Shown here: positions 8,178 through 16,321 of the stretch, one piece after another
How the letters are laid out: each line of letters begins with the position of its first letter
Numbering within the stretch: the stretch's first letter is position 1
From: Rhodococcus opacus B4
GTDB taxonomy: Bacteria; Actinomycetota; Actinomycetes; Mycobacteriales; Mycobacteriaceae
Direction of reading: 5' to 3'
NCBI RefSeq assembly: GCF_000010805.1
Contig: NC_012522.1
Location: forward strand, 1,922,001-1,986,000
DNA: 64,000 bases
Notes under the pieces: generated by a model
The model's input: only the letters and a program-made list of their open reading frames with translations
Database searches by the model: none
What the model was told of the DNA's origin: nothing
Translations under genes and position numbers: made by a program

Positions 8178-9863
8178 TCATACGGAAACTGCTGCACGCG
8201 TAGCAATTTCAACCATGGAGGCGGTGTCGACCAGCTTCACGCGCGGGCGGCCGGATTCTCTGCCGAGTCGCCGCTCGTGCGCGTCGATCGCCTTCCATCC
8301 GTCGTAGTCGATACGCTCGGGCCTTCGATCCGCGACGAGGCTGCGGAGCTCCTGCCGCCCGGCCGCGGGAACGGTCAATCGACCGGCCTGGAAGTCGTCG
8401 ACCAGTTTGTCGACAGTTTCGGCGGCGCAGGCCTTGTTGGTGCCGATGACGCCGGAAGGACCACGCTTGATCCACCCGACGGTATACACGCCCGGCATCG
8501 GACTTCCCGAATCCGGATCCAGCACACGACCTCCGTCGTTCTGCATCGTCGAGCGCGCACCCGACACGGGAATCCCCGCAACCGGGATCCCCCGGTACCC
8601 CACCGATCGCAGGACCAGCCCGCAATCGATGTCCTCGACGACGCTTGTCGGCACCGCGCGCGAGTGGCCGTCCGGATCCTGAACCAGCTCGTTGCGGACC
8701 AGGCGGATTCCCTCCACCCGGCCTCGTCCCATCAGTTCGGCCGGAGAGAGCAGATAGCGCAACGCAATACGCTTGTTCTCCGGCGCGTGCGGGGCCGCAG
8801 CGAATTCTGCGACGATCCTGGCTTTCATCGCCTCGATCGGGTCGGCTCGCCCACCCGCCTGCGCCTCCCCCACCATCTCCCCGGGCTGCACCGAGACATT
8901 CACGCCGGGCAGGTAGCCGAGTGCGAGCAACTCCGGGCTCGTGTACGCCGCTTGCGCCGGACCGCGCCGTCCGACGACGAGCACTTCTCTGATCCTGCTC
9001 TCCGACAACGCTTCCAACGCGTGCGGGGCGATGTCGGTTTTCGCCAGTTCGGCGGTGCCCGCGACGAGAACCCGGGCCACGTCCAGCGCCACATTCCCGT
9101 TGCCGATGATCACGGCACGCTCACCCGACAAGTCGAAGGTGCGGTGCGCCTGGTCGGGATGACCGTTGTACCAGGCCACGAATTCCGTCGCCGAGTGGCT
9201 TCCGGAAAGATCCTCGCCGGGAATCCCCAGCGCACAATCGGCAGGAGCGCCGACCGCGTAGATCACCGCGTCGTGATGCGCGAGCAGGTCGTCGTGAGTC
9301 AGGTGTTCGCCGACCTCGACGTTGAGGTAGAAGTCCACGTTCTTCCGCGACGCCGTCTTCTGGAACAGCGAGGCGACCGCCTTGGTCCCCTGATGGTCCG
9401 GTGCCACACCGAATCGGATCAGCCCGAACGGTGTCGCAAGCTTCTCGAAGAAGGAAACTTCCACGGCGGGACCGATCCGGGACAGCAGGCTCTCGGCCGC
9501 GTAGCAACCGGACGGCCCGGACCCGACGATCGCCACCCGCAGCAACGCGCGTTCGGATACCTGGACCTCCGCGGCACCGGGCGGTTCCACGGCCGGGGCG
9601 AGCGGCTCCCTGTTCAGGTAGTACGCCGCGTTGATCTCCTCGTAGCGCGCAGTTTCCGGCGTCAGGTCATAGTCGGGGAGAATCGCGTCGACCGGGCACG
9701 CGTCGATACAGGCGCCGCAGTCGATGCAACCGACCGGATCGATGTACAGCATCTCCGCCCGGCCGTAGCCGGGCTCGTTCGGAGTGGGATGGATGCAATC
9801 GACGGGGCACACCGCGACGCAACTCGCGTCGTTGCAGCAGGATTGCGTAACTACATGAGCCAA
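8178..9863 (-). CDS. fprB: Ferredoxin-NADP reductase with fused N-terminal ferredoxin domain (FprB-type)
   Basis: A 561-residue fusion. Residues 1-65 are a two-cluster ferredoxin (CCNDASCVAVCPVDC, then CIDCGACIDACPVDAI). Residues ~107-561 form an adrenodoxin-reductase-like flavoprotein with an FAD motif VAIVGSGPSGCYAAE, an NADP motif VIIGNGNVALDVARVL and the AGWIKRGPSGVIGTNK-type C-terminal signature (here VGWIKRGPSGVIGTN). It should move electrons from NADPH to small ferredoxins such as the one at 6825-7058. It has its own promoter, which carries the shared motif, 231 bp before the SDR operon on the same strand. Confidence 0.92.
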   Translation of the reverse strand: MAHVVTQSCCNDASCVAVCPVDCIHPTPNEPGYGRAEMLYIDPVGCIDCGACIDACPVDAILPDYDLTPETARYEEINAAYYLNREPLAPAVEPPGAAEVQVSERALLRVAIVGSGPSGCYAAESLLSRIGPAVEVSFFEKLATPFGLIRFGVAPDHQGTKAVASLFQKTASRKNVDFYLNVEVGEHLTHDDLLAHHDAVIYAVGAPADCALGIPGEDLSGSHSATEFVAWYNGHPDQAHRTFDLSGERAVIIGNGNVALDVARVLVAGTAELAKTDIAPHALEALSESRIREVLVVGRRGPAQAAYTSPELLALGYLPGVNVSVQPGEMVGEAQAGGRADPIEAMKARIVAEFAAAPHAPENKRIALRYLLSPAELMGRGRVEGIRLVRNELVQDPDGHSRAVPTSVVEDIDCGLVLRSVGYRGIPVAGIPVSGARSTMQNDGGRVLDPDSGSPMPGVYTVGWIKRGPSGVIGTNKACAAETVDKLVDDFQAGRLTVPAAGRQELRSLVADRRPERIDYDGWKAIDAHERRLGRESGRPRVKLVDTASMVEIATRAAVSV

Positions 9864-9920
9864 CGTGAGCTCCTATCGCCTGATGACCGGATCGGTGAAC
9901 GCTGAATCGCATCACGTTTT

Positions 9921-9950
9921 ACAGTGATACAAATTACGTTAGTTGTCACG
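9921..9950 (-). promoter_or_regulatory. Candidate operator/promoter of fprB
   Basis: GATACAAATTACGTT (9926-9940) lies about 65 bp upstream of the fprB start. GTGA (9924-9927) and TCAC (9945-9948) frame it symmetrically. It matches the mce upstream motif in 13 of 14 positions. Confidence 0.5.
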
Positions 9951-9983
9951 ATGATATGTGTCAAGCCTCACACCGGCGCAAAA

Positions 9984-10018
9984 ATCGGGCCCACACGCCA
10001 CCGGCGTGTGGGCCCGAT
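9984..10018 (-). terminator. Strong intrinsic terminator after the alpha/beta hydrolase
   Basis: A 16-bp perfect stem (ATCGGGCCCACACGCC, 9984-9999, with 10003-10018) and a 3-nt loop. On the minus strand it runs into TTTTT, a textbook intrinsic terminator 22 bp past the hydrolase stop. Confidence 0.9.
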
Positions 10019-10039
10019 CGACTACAGGGCAGCCTGAGG

Positions 10040-11071
10040 TCAGAGGTTTCGCAGCCGCACGATCTCCTTGTCGAACTCGTCGATGCTCTCGACGGAACTC
10101 ATGTGGCCGACGCCGGGCAGGACGATCAGCCGCTCGAGGTGACCGGCCTCGTCCAGGACGCGAGCAAGCTTGCGGGCGTGGACGGGTGGGGTCAACCGGT
10201 CCATGGAACCGACGAGCACCGTGGTCGGGACGTCGAGGTTGTCGAGCGCCTCGTGGATGTCGAGGCCGCTGAGCGCAGCCCCCCAGCCGCCGCGGATGCG
10301 CGGCTTGCAGTCCCGGACGATGTTCTCGCAGAACTGGACCTCGGCGCGAGTGGCGTTCGGCGACATCGACACGTACTGCAGCGCGCGCGTCATCACCGGC
10401 GAAGACACCAACGGCACGGGCGTGCTCAGAACGGCGCGGCCGACCGGAACCGGCACGCGCGGAAAGCGATTCGGTAGCGGGATGACGGTGGTCTCGGCGA
10501 CGAGCCGGTCGCACGCGGTGCTGGCGAGCAGGACCGCCGACGCATATTTCCCGACCTCGTCCGGGTGCCTGCCTGCCCACGCCATGATGCTCATGCCGCC
10601 CATGCTGTGGCCTACGAGCACGGCCTTCTTGTCTTCGCGCACCGTCGCCTTCAGTACCTCCGACAGGTCGTCGGCGAGGACGTCGGGGCCGAGCGGGAGC
10701 GAGCCGACCGAGCTGCGGCCGTGCCCTCGCTGGTCGTAGGTGATGACGCGGTACTCCTCGGCGAGCGCGTTCACCTGTGGGTACCAGTACTCGGTCGAAC
10801 AGGTCCAACCATGGCTCAGCACAATGGGATCGCCGTCCACCGGACCGTAGGCGCGAACGTACAGCGTCGCGCCGTCGTCGGTGAGGATCTCCGTCACGTC
10901 CGGGCGCAGGTCCGGGGTGCGCAGCAACTCGTTCGGGGCGACCTCGGTCGACAACGTCAACCCGCGGGTGGCCCGCTTGGAACGGATTGCCGCTACCGCT
11001 GCTGCGGCGGCGGCGACCCCGGCTGCGCCTGCGAGCGCCCGGAAGGCGATGGTGCGCGAACTGCTGGTCAT
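10040..11071 (-). CDS. Alpha/beta-hydrolase fold protein with N-terminal membrane anchor
   Basis: A 343-residue protein. Residues 8-28 are an Ala-rich hydrophobic segment (ALAGAAGVAAAAAAVAAI), probably an export signal or anchor. The hydrolase core has an oxyanion-side SHGWTCST motif, a YDQRGHGRS segment, a nucleophile elbow GHSMGG and a C-terminal GVGHMSS carrying the catalytic His. Substrate unknown; esterase or lipase activity is most likely. It lies 17 bp after the MerR-family gene and is probably co-transcribed with it. Confidence 0.85.
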   Translation of the reverse strand: MTSSSRTIAFRALAGAAGVAAAAAAVAAIRSKRATRGLTLSTEVAPNELLRTPDLRPDVTEILTDDGATLYVRAYGPVDGDPIVLSHGWTCSTEYWYPQVNALAEEYRVITYDQRGHGRSSVGSLPLGPDVLADDLSEVLKATVREDKKAVLVGHSMGGMSIMAWAGRHPDEVGKYASAVLLASTACDRLVAETTVIPLPNRFPRVPVPVGRAVLSTPVPLVSSPVMTRALQYVSMSPNATRAEVQFCENIVRDCKPRIRGGWGAALSGLDIHEALDNLDVPTTVLVGSMDRLTPPVHARKLARVLDEAGHLERLIVLPGVGHMSSVESIDEFDKEIVRLRNL

Positions 11072-11088
11072 TCCTACCCCTGTCCTGT

Positions 11089-11859
11089 CTAACTTGCTCT
11101 GTTGGTGTCTGTGCCCGACGCCGGACCCGGCGTCTCGCCGAGTTGCCGGGCCGCCCGCCCGAGGGCCTGGGAGATCTGCTCCTCCATCGCTTCTTCGAAC
11201 AGCGACTGGACGGCGTCGTGTGCGAGGGGACGCATCTGGTCGACGAGTCGCGCGATGTCCGAGACCTTCGCCTCGTCGAGTTCGAGTGGCTCACCCTCGG
11301 CCGCGAGATAGCGGTCCGCGACGACGGCGACGAACCGCGCGGCGACGTCCGAGAGGGCACGTCGCACCGCCGCCGTCTGCTCGAGGACGTCCTCGAGCGG
11401 GATGCCGGCGTCGACGAGCACCTGCGCCGCCTCGACCAGTCTCGGATTGTTCACCGAATAGGCGTCTCCGGCGGGAACGAGCACACCGAGTTCGGTGCCG
11501 CGGGCGATGTTGGCCTCGGTGGTCTGCGCCCCGAACATGCGTTTCAGCTCGGCGATCGTCAGGCGTGCCGCCCGCCTGCGCTTCTTCCAGCGGCTTCCCG
11601 GGTCGTCGGTTTCCAGAACGTCCTTGACCTGGAGTCCGTAGTGCGCGGCGGTGAGCAGCTCGCTGATGGTCGCGAACGTGTAGCCGCGATCGAGCATGCG
11701 CCCGATCAGGTGCAGCCGGGCGAGGTGCGATTCGTTGTACCACCCCGTGCGCCCCTGCTTCCGCGGCGGCGGGAGTAGTCCGCGGTCCTGGTAGACGCGC
11801 ACGTTGCGCACGCTCACCCGCGCCTCGCGGGCGAGGTCGTCGATCCGGTACTCCTTCAT
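11089..11859 (-). CDS. MerR-family transcriptional regulator
   Basis: A 256-residue regulator. Its N-terminal MerR winged helix is clear (YRIDDLAREARVSVRNVRVYQDRGLLPPP, then RLHLIGRMLDRGYTFATISELL). The long C-terminal region is helical with no Cys-rich metal site, so an organic effector is more likely than a metal. Its own promoter has the over-long 19-bp spacer typical of MerR control, and the downstream hydrolase is the likely shared target. Confidence 0.88.
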   Translation of the reverse strand: MKEYRIDDLAREARVSVRNVRVYQDRGLLPPPRKQGRTGWYNESHLARLHLIGRMLDRGYTFATISELLTAAHYGLQVKDVLETDDPGSRWKKRRRAARLTIAELKRMFGAQTTEANIARGTELGVLVPAGDAYSVNNPRLVEAAQVLVDAGIPLEDVLEQTAAVRRALSDVAARFVAVVADRYLAAEGEPLELDEAKVSDIARLVDQMRPLAHDAVQSLFEEAMEEQISQALGRAARQLGETPGPASGTDTNRAS

Positions 11860-11891
11860 CGGACGATGCGCTCCTCGGTAGCCGTATCACC

Positions 11892-11922
11892 ACAATAGCA
11901 TTGTCACAATGTCCATTGTCAT
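11892..11922 (-). promoter_or_regulatory. MerR-type promoter with 19-bp spacer
   Basis: Reading leftwards: -35 ATGACA (complement of 11917-11922), then exactly 19 bp, then -10 TATTGT (complement of 11892-11897). The spacer holds the near-palindrome CATTGTGACAATG (11899-11911). The long spacer plus dyad is diagnostic of promoters that MerR proteins activate by untwisting DNA. The implied leader is about 25 nt. Confidence 0.65.
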
Positions 11923-11993
11923 AATTAGGATGCGAAAGAACCTGGTTTTCGCACGACCGTGCGCGAGGAGCGAGGCCTATCCGGCCGGAATGC

Positions 11994-12287
11994 CTACCAG
12001 CGAGGCCCGCGCTGGACGTCGTCGACCCGGGGGCGCACGTCCACGAGGTAGACGCACACCGCGACGACCGCGACGATGCCGAACAACTGAACCGCCGGGA
12101 ACAGCAGGAGAACGAGGAACGCGACGGCGAGAATGCTCAGCCAGATCGGTTTGCTCAGCTTGTCCACGGCGGTGAATGCGTCCTTGCGCTGGCGGGCCGC
12201 GTGAAACAGCGCGAACGCCGCACCACCCAGAGCGACGATGCGAATCACCAACAAGATCACCGAGACGACGCCGTCAACTTGAATCAC
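11994..12287 (-). CDS. DUF2516 membrane protein
   Basis: A 97-residue protein starting at GTG (GGAGCT upstream). It has hydrophobic segments near residues 7-29 and 48-83 and a short basic tail, matching the DUF2516 family I recall next to hbhA in mycobacteria (Rv0476). Function unknown. It lies 72 bp after hbhA on the same strand, beyond a terminator hairpin. Confidence 0.75.
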   Translation of the reverse strand: MIQVDGVVSVILLVIRIVALGGAAFALFHAARQRKDAFTAVDKLSKPIWLSILAVAFLVLLLFPAVQLFGIVAVVAVCVYLVDVRPRVDDVQRGPRW

Positions 12288-12316
12288 AGCTCCATCCTAC
12301 GAGGTCGGCACGCAAA

Positions 12317-12345
12317 CGGCCCCCGCACCAACGGTGCGGGGGCCG
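12317..12345 (-). terminator. Terminator after hbhA
   Basis: A 13-bp perfect GC stem (12317-12329 with 12333-12345, loop AAC) 14 bp past the hbhA stop. Confidence 0.8.
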
Positions 12346-12359
12346 AAAAGCGTGAAGGA

Positions 12360-13184
12360 TCAAGCCTTCTTGGCCGGAGCAGCCTTCTTCGCGGGGGCCG
12401 GAGCAGCCTTCTTGGCGGGAGCCGGAGTTGCCGCGGCCTTGGCCGGAGCAGCCTTCTTCGCGGGGGCCGGAGCAGCGTGCTTGGCCGGAGCGGTCTTGTC
12501 GGCGACGTCGGCCGCAGTGGCGGTGACGCGATCGGCGGCGTCCTTCGACGCCTCCTCGGCCTGATCGCCCAGGTCGAGAACCTTCAGGGCAGCCTCGTCG
12601 CCGGCGTCGGCGATGGCCTCGCCGAGTCCCTCGGCGGTGTCGGAGATACGACCCGAGGCGAGGCCCGCGAGCTTCGCGGCCTGCTCGCCCACGGCGCGCG
12701 TCTGGCGGGCCACGGTGCCGAGAGCTTCCTCGGTCAGCTCGACGGCGTCACCGAAGGCGGTCTCGGCGCGGCCGATACCCTCCTCGACGACCGGCTGCTT
12801 GCGGATGCGCTCGACGGTGTCCTCGCCGCGCTCGGCGAGGGACGTGTACAGGTCGGATGCGACCTTCAGGTAGGCCTCGGCGACCTTGCGCAGCTCGTCG
12901 GCGGTGAACTTCTCACGCAGCTCGGCAAGCTCCTCGGGCAGCTCGGACGGCAGTCCGGCAAGGCGGTCGCGAAGGTTCTCGACACCCTCGGTGACCTCTT
13001 CCTGCAGTCCGGCGAAGCGCTCCTTGGCGCCGCCGACGCGCTCTTCGACGTCACCCTGGGTGGACTCGGCGCGCGAGCGGACCTGGGCGACGACGTCGGC
13101 CACGGCCTGCACCACGACGTCTCCGGCACCTACGGCCGCGTACAGCGAGGTCTTGACGCTGTCGATGGTCTTCTGGTCAGTCAT
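12360..13184 (-). CDS. hbhA: Heparin-binding hemagglutinin-like protein (HbhA)
   Basis: A 274-residue protein: a long helical, probably coiled-coil region (about residues 20-210), then a Lys/Ala/Pro tail with repeated PAKKAAPA units ending KKAAPAKKA. The mycobacterial homologue is a surface adhesin whose tail binds sulphated glycans; in this genus a surface or lipid-body role is equally possible. The ATG at 13184 has GAGGAG upstream and overlaps the XRE regulator stop by 8 bp, so the two are coupled. The tail is near-repetitive in DNA as well, so its length may vary between strains. Confidence 0.85.
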   Translation of the reverse strand: MTDQKTIDSVKTSLYAAVGAGDVVVQAVADVVAQVRSRAESTQGDVEERVGGAKERFAGLQEEVTEGVENLRDRLAGLPSELPEELAELREKFTADELRKVAEAYLKVASDLYTSLAERGEDTVERIRKQPVVEEGIGRAETAFGDAVELTEEALGTVARQTRAVGEQAAKLAGLASGRISDTAEGLGEAIADAGDEAALKVLDLGDQAEEASKDAADRVTATAADVADKTAPAKHAAPAPAKKAAPAKAAATPAPAKKAAPAPAKKAAPAKKA

Positions 13185-13683
13185 CGGCTTTCTCCTCTTC
13201 AACGGTGGGGGGTTCTGGTTCCGGCGTCTGGGAATCAGAACGCTGGTGTTCTTCTGTCCGAAGCTCGGACGTCCGGGATTCGGCCGCTTCCGCCGATTCG
13301 TTCTCACGACAGAACGACTCGTAGATCTCGAGCAGCACTTGCTTCTGCCGCTCCGTGATGGCCGTATCCGCGAGCAGAGCGTCACGGAGGGGACCGTGTG
13401 GCCGCTGCTCGAGGTAACCCGCCTGGACGTACAGGACCTCCGAAGAGACCCGGAGCCCCTTGGCTATCTGCCCAAGCACCTCGGCCGAGGGCTTGCGCAA
13501 CCCACGCTCGATCTGACTCAGATACGGATTACTGACACCGGCCAGCTGCGCCAGCTGCCGCATCGACACCTGGGCCGCTTCGCGCTGGGCACGAATGAAA
13601 CCTCCGATGTCGTGAGCGGCGTTGCTGACTACGCGAGCTGCCAGATCTCCTGCACCGGCCGCATCGCGGTCATCGCTGGCCAT
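13177..13683 (-). CDS. XRE-family regulator upstream of hbhA
   Basis: A 168-residue protein. The helix-turn-helix (SMRQLAQLAGVSNPYLSQIERGLRKPSAEVLGQIAKGL) lies near residues 37-76. The acidic, Pro/Glu-rich C-terminus looks disordered. It corresponds in position and type to Rv0474. I chose the ATG at 13683, which leaves the whole operator upstream. It overlaps hbhA by 8 bp, so regulator and adhesin share a transcript. The strong inverted repeats just upstream suggest autoregulation. Confidence 0.85.
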   Translation of the reverse strand: MASDDRDAAGAGDLAARVVSNAAHDIGGFIRAQREAAQVSMRQLAQLAGVSNPYLSQIERGLRKPSAEVLGQIAKGLRVSSEVLYVQAGYLEQRPHGPLRDALLADTAITERQKQVLLEIYESFCRENESAEAAESRTSELRTEEHQRSDSQTPEPEPPTVEEEKADD

Positions 13684-13721
13684 CAGTCCTCCGTGTTGCT
13701 GGGCAGCACCAAGCCTAAAGC

Positions 13722-13764
13722 AGGGTGCTAGCAATTGCAAGCACCCTGTTAGCACCCAGCTAAC
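13722..13764 (-). promoter_or_regulatory. Double inverted-repeat operator upstream of the XRE-hbhA operon
   Basis: AGGGTGCT (13722-13729) and AGCACCCT (13740-13747) flank a GCAATTGC core; the 26-bp unit is symmetric at 24 positions. A second dyad GTTAGC (13748-13753)/GCTAAC (13759-13764) abuts it. It lies about 40-80 bp upstream of the XRE start. Confidence 0.6.
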
Positions 13765-13806
13765 GGGTGGGTCGTTGTGACCCGGACCTCAGCCGAACAC
13801 CGGACC

Positions 13807-15087
13807 TCAGCCGAACAGCAGTGTCGAGAACGTGTAGATCAGCAGGCCCGCGATCGACCCGACCACGGTGCCGTTGATCCGGATGAACTGGAGATCGCGT
13901 CCCACTTGGAGCTCGATCTTCTTCGACGCCTCCTCGGCGTCCCAGCGCTCGACGGTGTCGGAGATGATCGCGGTGATCTCGTCGGTGTAGTGGACGACGA
14001 TGTACCGCGTACCGGCGAGCACCCACCCGTCGACCTTGGTCCTCAGCTCGTGGTCGTCGCGCAGCCGCTCGCCGAAGCGGACGACGTTCTCCGCGACCTT
14101 CGTGCGCAGCGTGCTGTCCGGGTCGTCGACGGACTCCATGATCAGGCGCTTGGCCACCTTCCACGTCGCCGCGGCGAGGCCGGTCACCTCCTCGCGTCCC
14201 ATGATCTCGGCCTTGATCTTCTCGGCCTTCTCCATGGTCGCGGGATCGTTCTGCAGGTCGTCGGCGAAGTCGACGAGGAACCGGTTGGCCGCCTGCCGCA
14301 CCTCGTGCTCCGGGTTGGACCGCACCTTCCAGGTGAATTCGACGAGTTCCCGGTGGATCTTCTCGCCGAGCATGGCGTCCACGAACTTGGGCGACCAGGC
14401 GGGCGAATCGCGGCTGACGATCCGGTCGATGGTCTCCTGACTCCCGAGCGCCCACTGGTGAGCCCGCTCGGCGAGCAGATCCAGGATCGGCAGCTGCCGG
14501 TTCTCGCGCAGGAGTTCGCCGAGCACCCGTCCGATCGGCGGCCCCCACTGGGGCTCGGCCAGCCGGCGCACCAGCGTGGTGTCGATGATCTGCTGCACGT
14601 CCTCGTCGCGCAGGATCTCGACGAAGCCGCGCAGGATGGTGGCTGTCTCGGCGGCGACCCGCGCGGCATGCTTGGGCTGCGCCATCCAGGTGCCCAGCCG
14701 GAGCGGGATCTCCGCGGCCTCCACCTTGGCCGACACCACCTCGGGGGCCAGGAAGTTCTGGCCGACGAAGCTGCTGAGGCTCGCCCCCAGCTGATCCTTC
14801 TTGCGCTTGATGATCGCGGTGTGCGGGATCGGCAACCCCAGAGGATGCCGGAACAGGGCCGTCACCGCGAACCAGTCGGCCAGCGCGCCGACCATACCGG
14901 CCTCCGACGCGGCCCGGACGTATCCGACCCATTCGCCGGCGCCTCGCGATTCCTGCCACCGGCACACGAGGTAGACCACGGTGGCGAAGACGAGGAAGCC
15001 CGTCGCGACAGCCTTCATCTTGCGAAGATCGCGACGCTTCGCTTCGTCGTCGAAGGCGGAAAGGCTCAATTGATCCACAGACGCCAT
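13807..15087 (-). CDS. DUF445 family membrane protein
   Basis: A 426-residue protein. An N-terminal transmembrane helix (about 24-42, VATGFLVFATVVYLVCRW) precedes the DUF445 hallmark GMVGALADWFAVTALFRHPLGLPIPHTAII. A long helical domain follows, and a C-terminal hydrophobic helix (TVVGSIAGLLIYTFSTLLF) ends the protein. Function is unknown. I chose the ATG at 15087; upstream in-frame sequence reads across the divergent tetR gene and is not coding. Same family and position as Rv0473. Confidence 0.85.
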   Translation of the reverse strand: MASVDQLSLSAFDDEAKRRDLRKMKAVATGFLVFATVVYLVCRWQESRGAGEWVGYVRAASEAGMVGALADWFAVTALFRHPLGLPIPHTAIIKRKKDQLGASLSSFVGQNFLAPEVVSAKVEAAEIPLRLGTWMAQPKHAARVAAETATILRGFVEILRDEDVQQIIDTTLVRRLAEPQWGPPIGRVLGELLRENRQLPILDLLAERAHQWALGSQETIDRIVSRDSPAWSPKFVDAMLGEKIHRELVEFTWKVRSNPEHEVRQAANRFLVDFADDLQNDPATMEKAEKIKAEIMGREEVTGLAAATWKVAKRLIMESVDDPDSTLRTKVAENVVRFGERLRDDHELRTKVDGWVLAGTRYIVVHYTDEITAIISDTVERWDAEEASKKIELQVGRDLQFIRINGTVVGSIAGLLIYTFSTLLFG

Positions 15088-15222
15088 TGTGCCCAAGGTC
15101 GGCGTGGGAGCGGTCGCCCAGCCGCGGGACGCGCGCCCGCACAGCGGCGTTGTGCCGTGCGACAAGACCCGCGCACTAAGCTGGCAGGAGATCGCGACAC
15201 GAAACGGATGTGAAGAGACGCA

Positions 15223-15963
15223 GTGGCGAACGACGACGTGAAGGATCCCGAGCAGGTGACCGGGTCGATGACGAAGCTGGACAAGGCGGCTAAGCCCGAC
15301 GGGCGCAAGCGCCGCTGGCGTGAGCACAAGATCGCGCGCCGAGAAGAACTCGTCGACGGAACGATCGCCGCCATCCGCCTGCGTGGACGAGATATCGGGA
15401 TGGACGAGATCGCATCCGAGATCGGTGTCTCCAAGACCGTGCTGTACCGGTATTTCGCGGACAAGAGCGACCTGACGAACGCGACCATGGCTCGGTACGT
15501 GGAGACCACGCTCGCCCCCCGGATCTACGAGGCCATCGGCGGAGACCTGGACGACTTCGAGCTGACCCGCGCCACGATCACCGCGTACGTCGAGACGGTG
15601 GCGTCGGATCCCGACGTCTACCTCTACATCATGGCCAACGGTTCCGGCCCCGGCCGCGAGACGGTCGCCGACTCCGAGCGGATGATCGCCGAGGTGCTTT
15701 CCACCGTTCTCGGCGAGCGGCTGCGGCAGATGGAGATGGACTCCGGCGGCGCAGTTCCGTGGGCGTACGGCATCGTCGGCGGCGTGCAACTGGCCACCCA
15801 CTGGTGGATCTCCAACCGGTCTATGTCGGTCGAGGATCTGATCAACTACCTCACGATGATGACCTGGGGTGGAGTCACGGGCATTGCCGCGGTCAACGGT
15901 TCGCCCGCCCGCTTCAATGCGATCCCGCACCCGCTGCTGCCGCCTGCCGACGCGACCGATTAG
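15223..15963 (+). CDS. TetR-family regulator (Rv0472c-like position)
   Basis: A 246-residue regulator starting at GTG 15223. A basic N-terminus is followed by a helix-turn-helix (RGRDIGMDEIASEIGVSKTVLYRYFADKSDL, about residues 50-80) and a helical effector domain. It is divergent from the DUF445 gene with a 135-bp shared upstream region. A perfect TetR-style dyad lies 18 bp past its stop, in the promoter of the next gene, and is a plausible target. Effector unknown. Confidence 0.87.
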   Translation: MANDDVKDPEQVTGSMTKLDKAAKPDGRKRRWREHKIARREELVDGTIAAIRLRGRDIGMDEIASEIGVSKTVLYRYFADKSDLTNATMARYVETTLAPRIYEAIGGDLDDFELTRATITAYVETVASDPDVYLYIMANGSGPGRETVADSERMIAEVLSTVLGERLRQMEMDSGGAVPWAYGIVGGVQLATHWWISNRSMSVEDLINYLTMMTWGGVTGIAAVNGSPARFNAIPHPLLPPADATD

Positions 15964-15981
15964 GCGCGGACCGATTCTTGT

Positions 15982-16005
15982 GTAACTAGCAGTTACAGGT
16001 AAACT
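15982..16005 (+). promoter_or_regulatory. Operator plus leaderless promoter of the DUF4873 gene
   Basis: A perfect dyad GTAACT-AGC-AGTTAC (15982-15996) lies directly upstream of -10 TAAACT (16000-16005). Seven bases later comes the GTG start at 16013, so transcription should begin at the start codon. The dyad sits in the -35/spacer zone, ideal for repression. Confidence 0.6.
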
Positions 16006-16012
16006 CGCCCGT

Positions 16013-16321
16013 GTGAACGAACACGAGGAAGAAGAAGAGGGCTACCGCGGCCCCGCCGACGTCGTCGTGGGCGACCGTCCCGCCGTGACCGTGCAGGTCC
16101 AGCTGGCGGGAAACTTCGAACCCATCAGCGGTCGATACGTCTGGCACGGCCGCGTCCGCACCCTGACGGACGCCCTCGGCGCGGACGCCGACCTGTCCGC
16201 AGGCAAGGAACTCCGGATCACCGCCCCGGAAGGCACGGCCACCGCCCGGATCACCGGAGTCGATCTCTGGGGAAGCCATCTCGTCGACGGAGTGACGCCC
16301 CCACCCTTCAGCCGGGTGTGA
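16013..16321 (+). CDS. DUF4873-like small protein
   Basis: A 102-residue protein with an acidic N-terminus (EHEEEEEGYRGPADV) and a beta-rich domain (VTVQVQLAGNFEPISGRYVWHGRV...ITGVDLWGSHLVDGVTPPPF). I recognise this as DUF4873, often found attached to or near flavin monooxygenases. Here the 3' end overlaps the convergent monooxygenase by 14 bp. A role as a partner of that enzyme is inference. Confidence 0.7.
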   Translation: MNEHEEEEEGYRGPADVVVGDRPAVTVQVQLAGNFEPISGRYVWHGRVRTLTDALGADADLSAGKELRITAPEGTATARITGVDLWGSHLVDGVTPPPFSRV

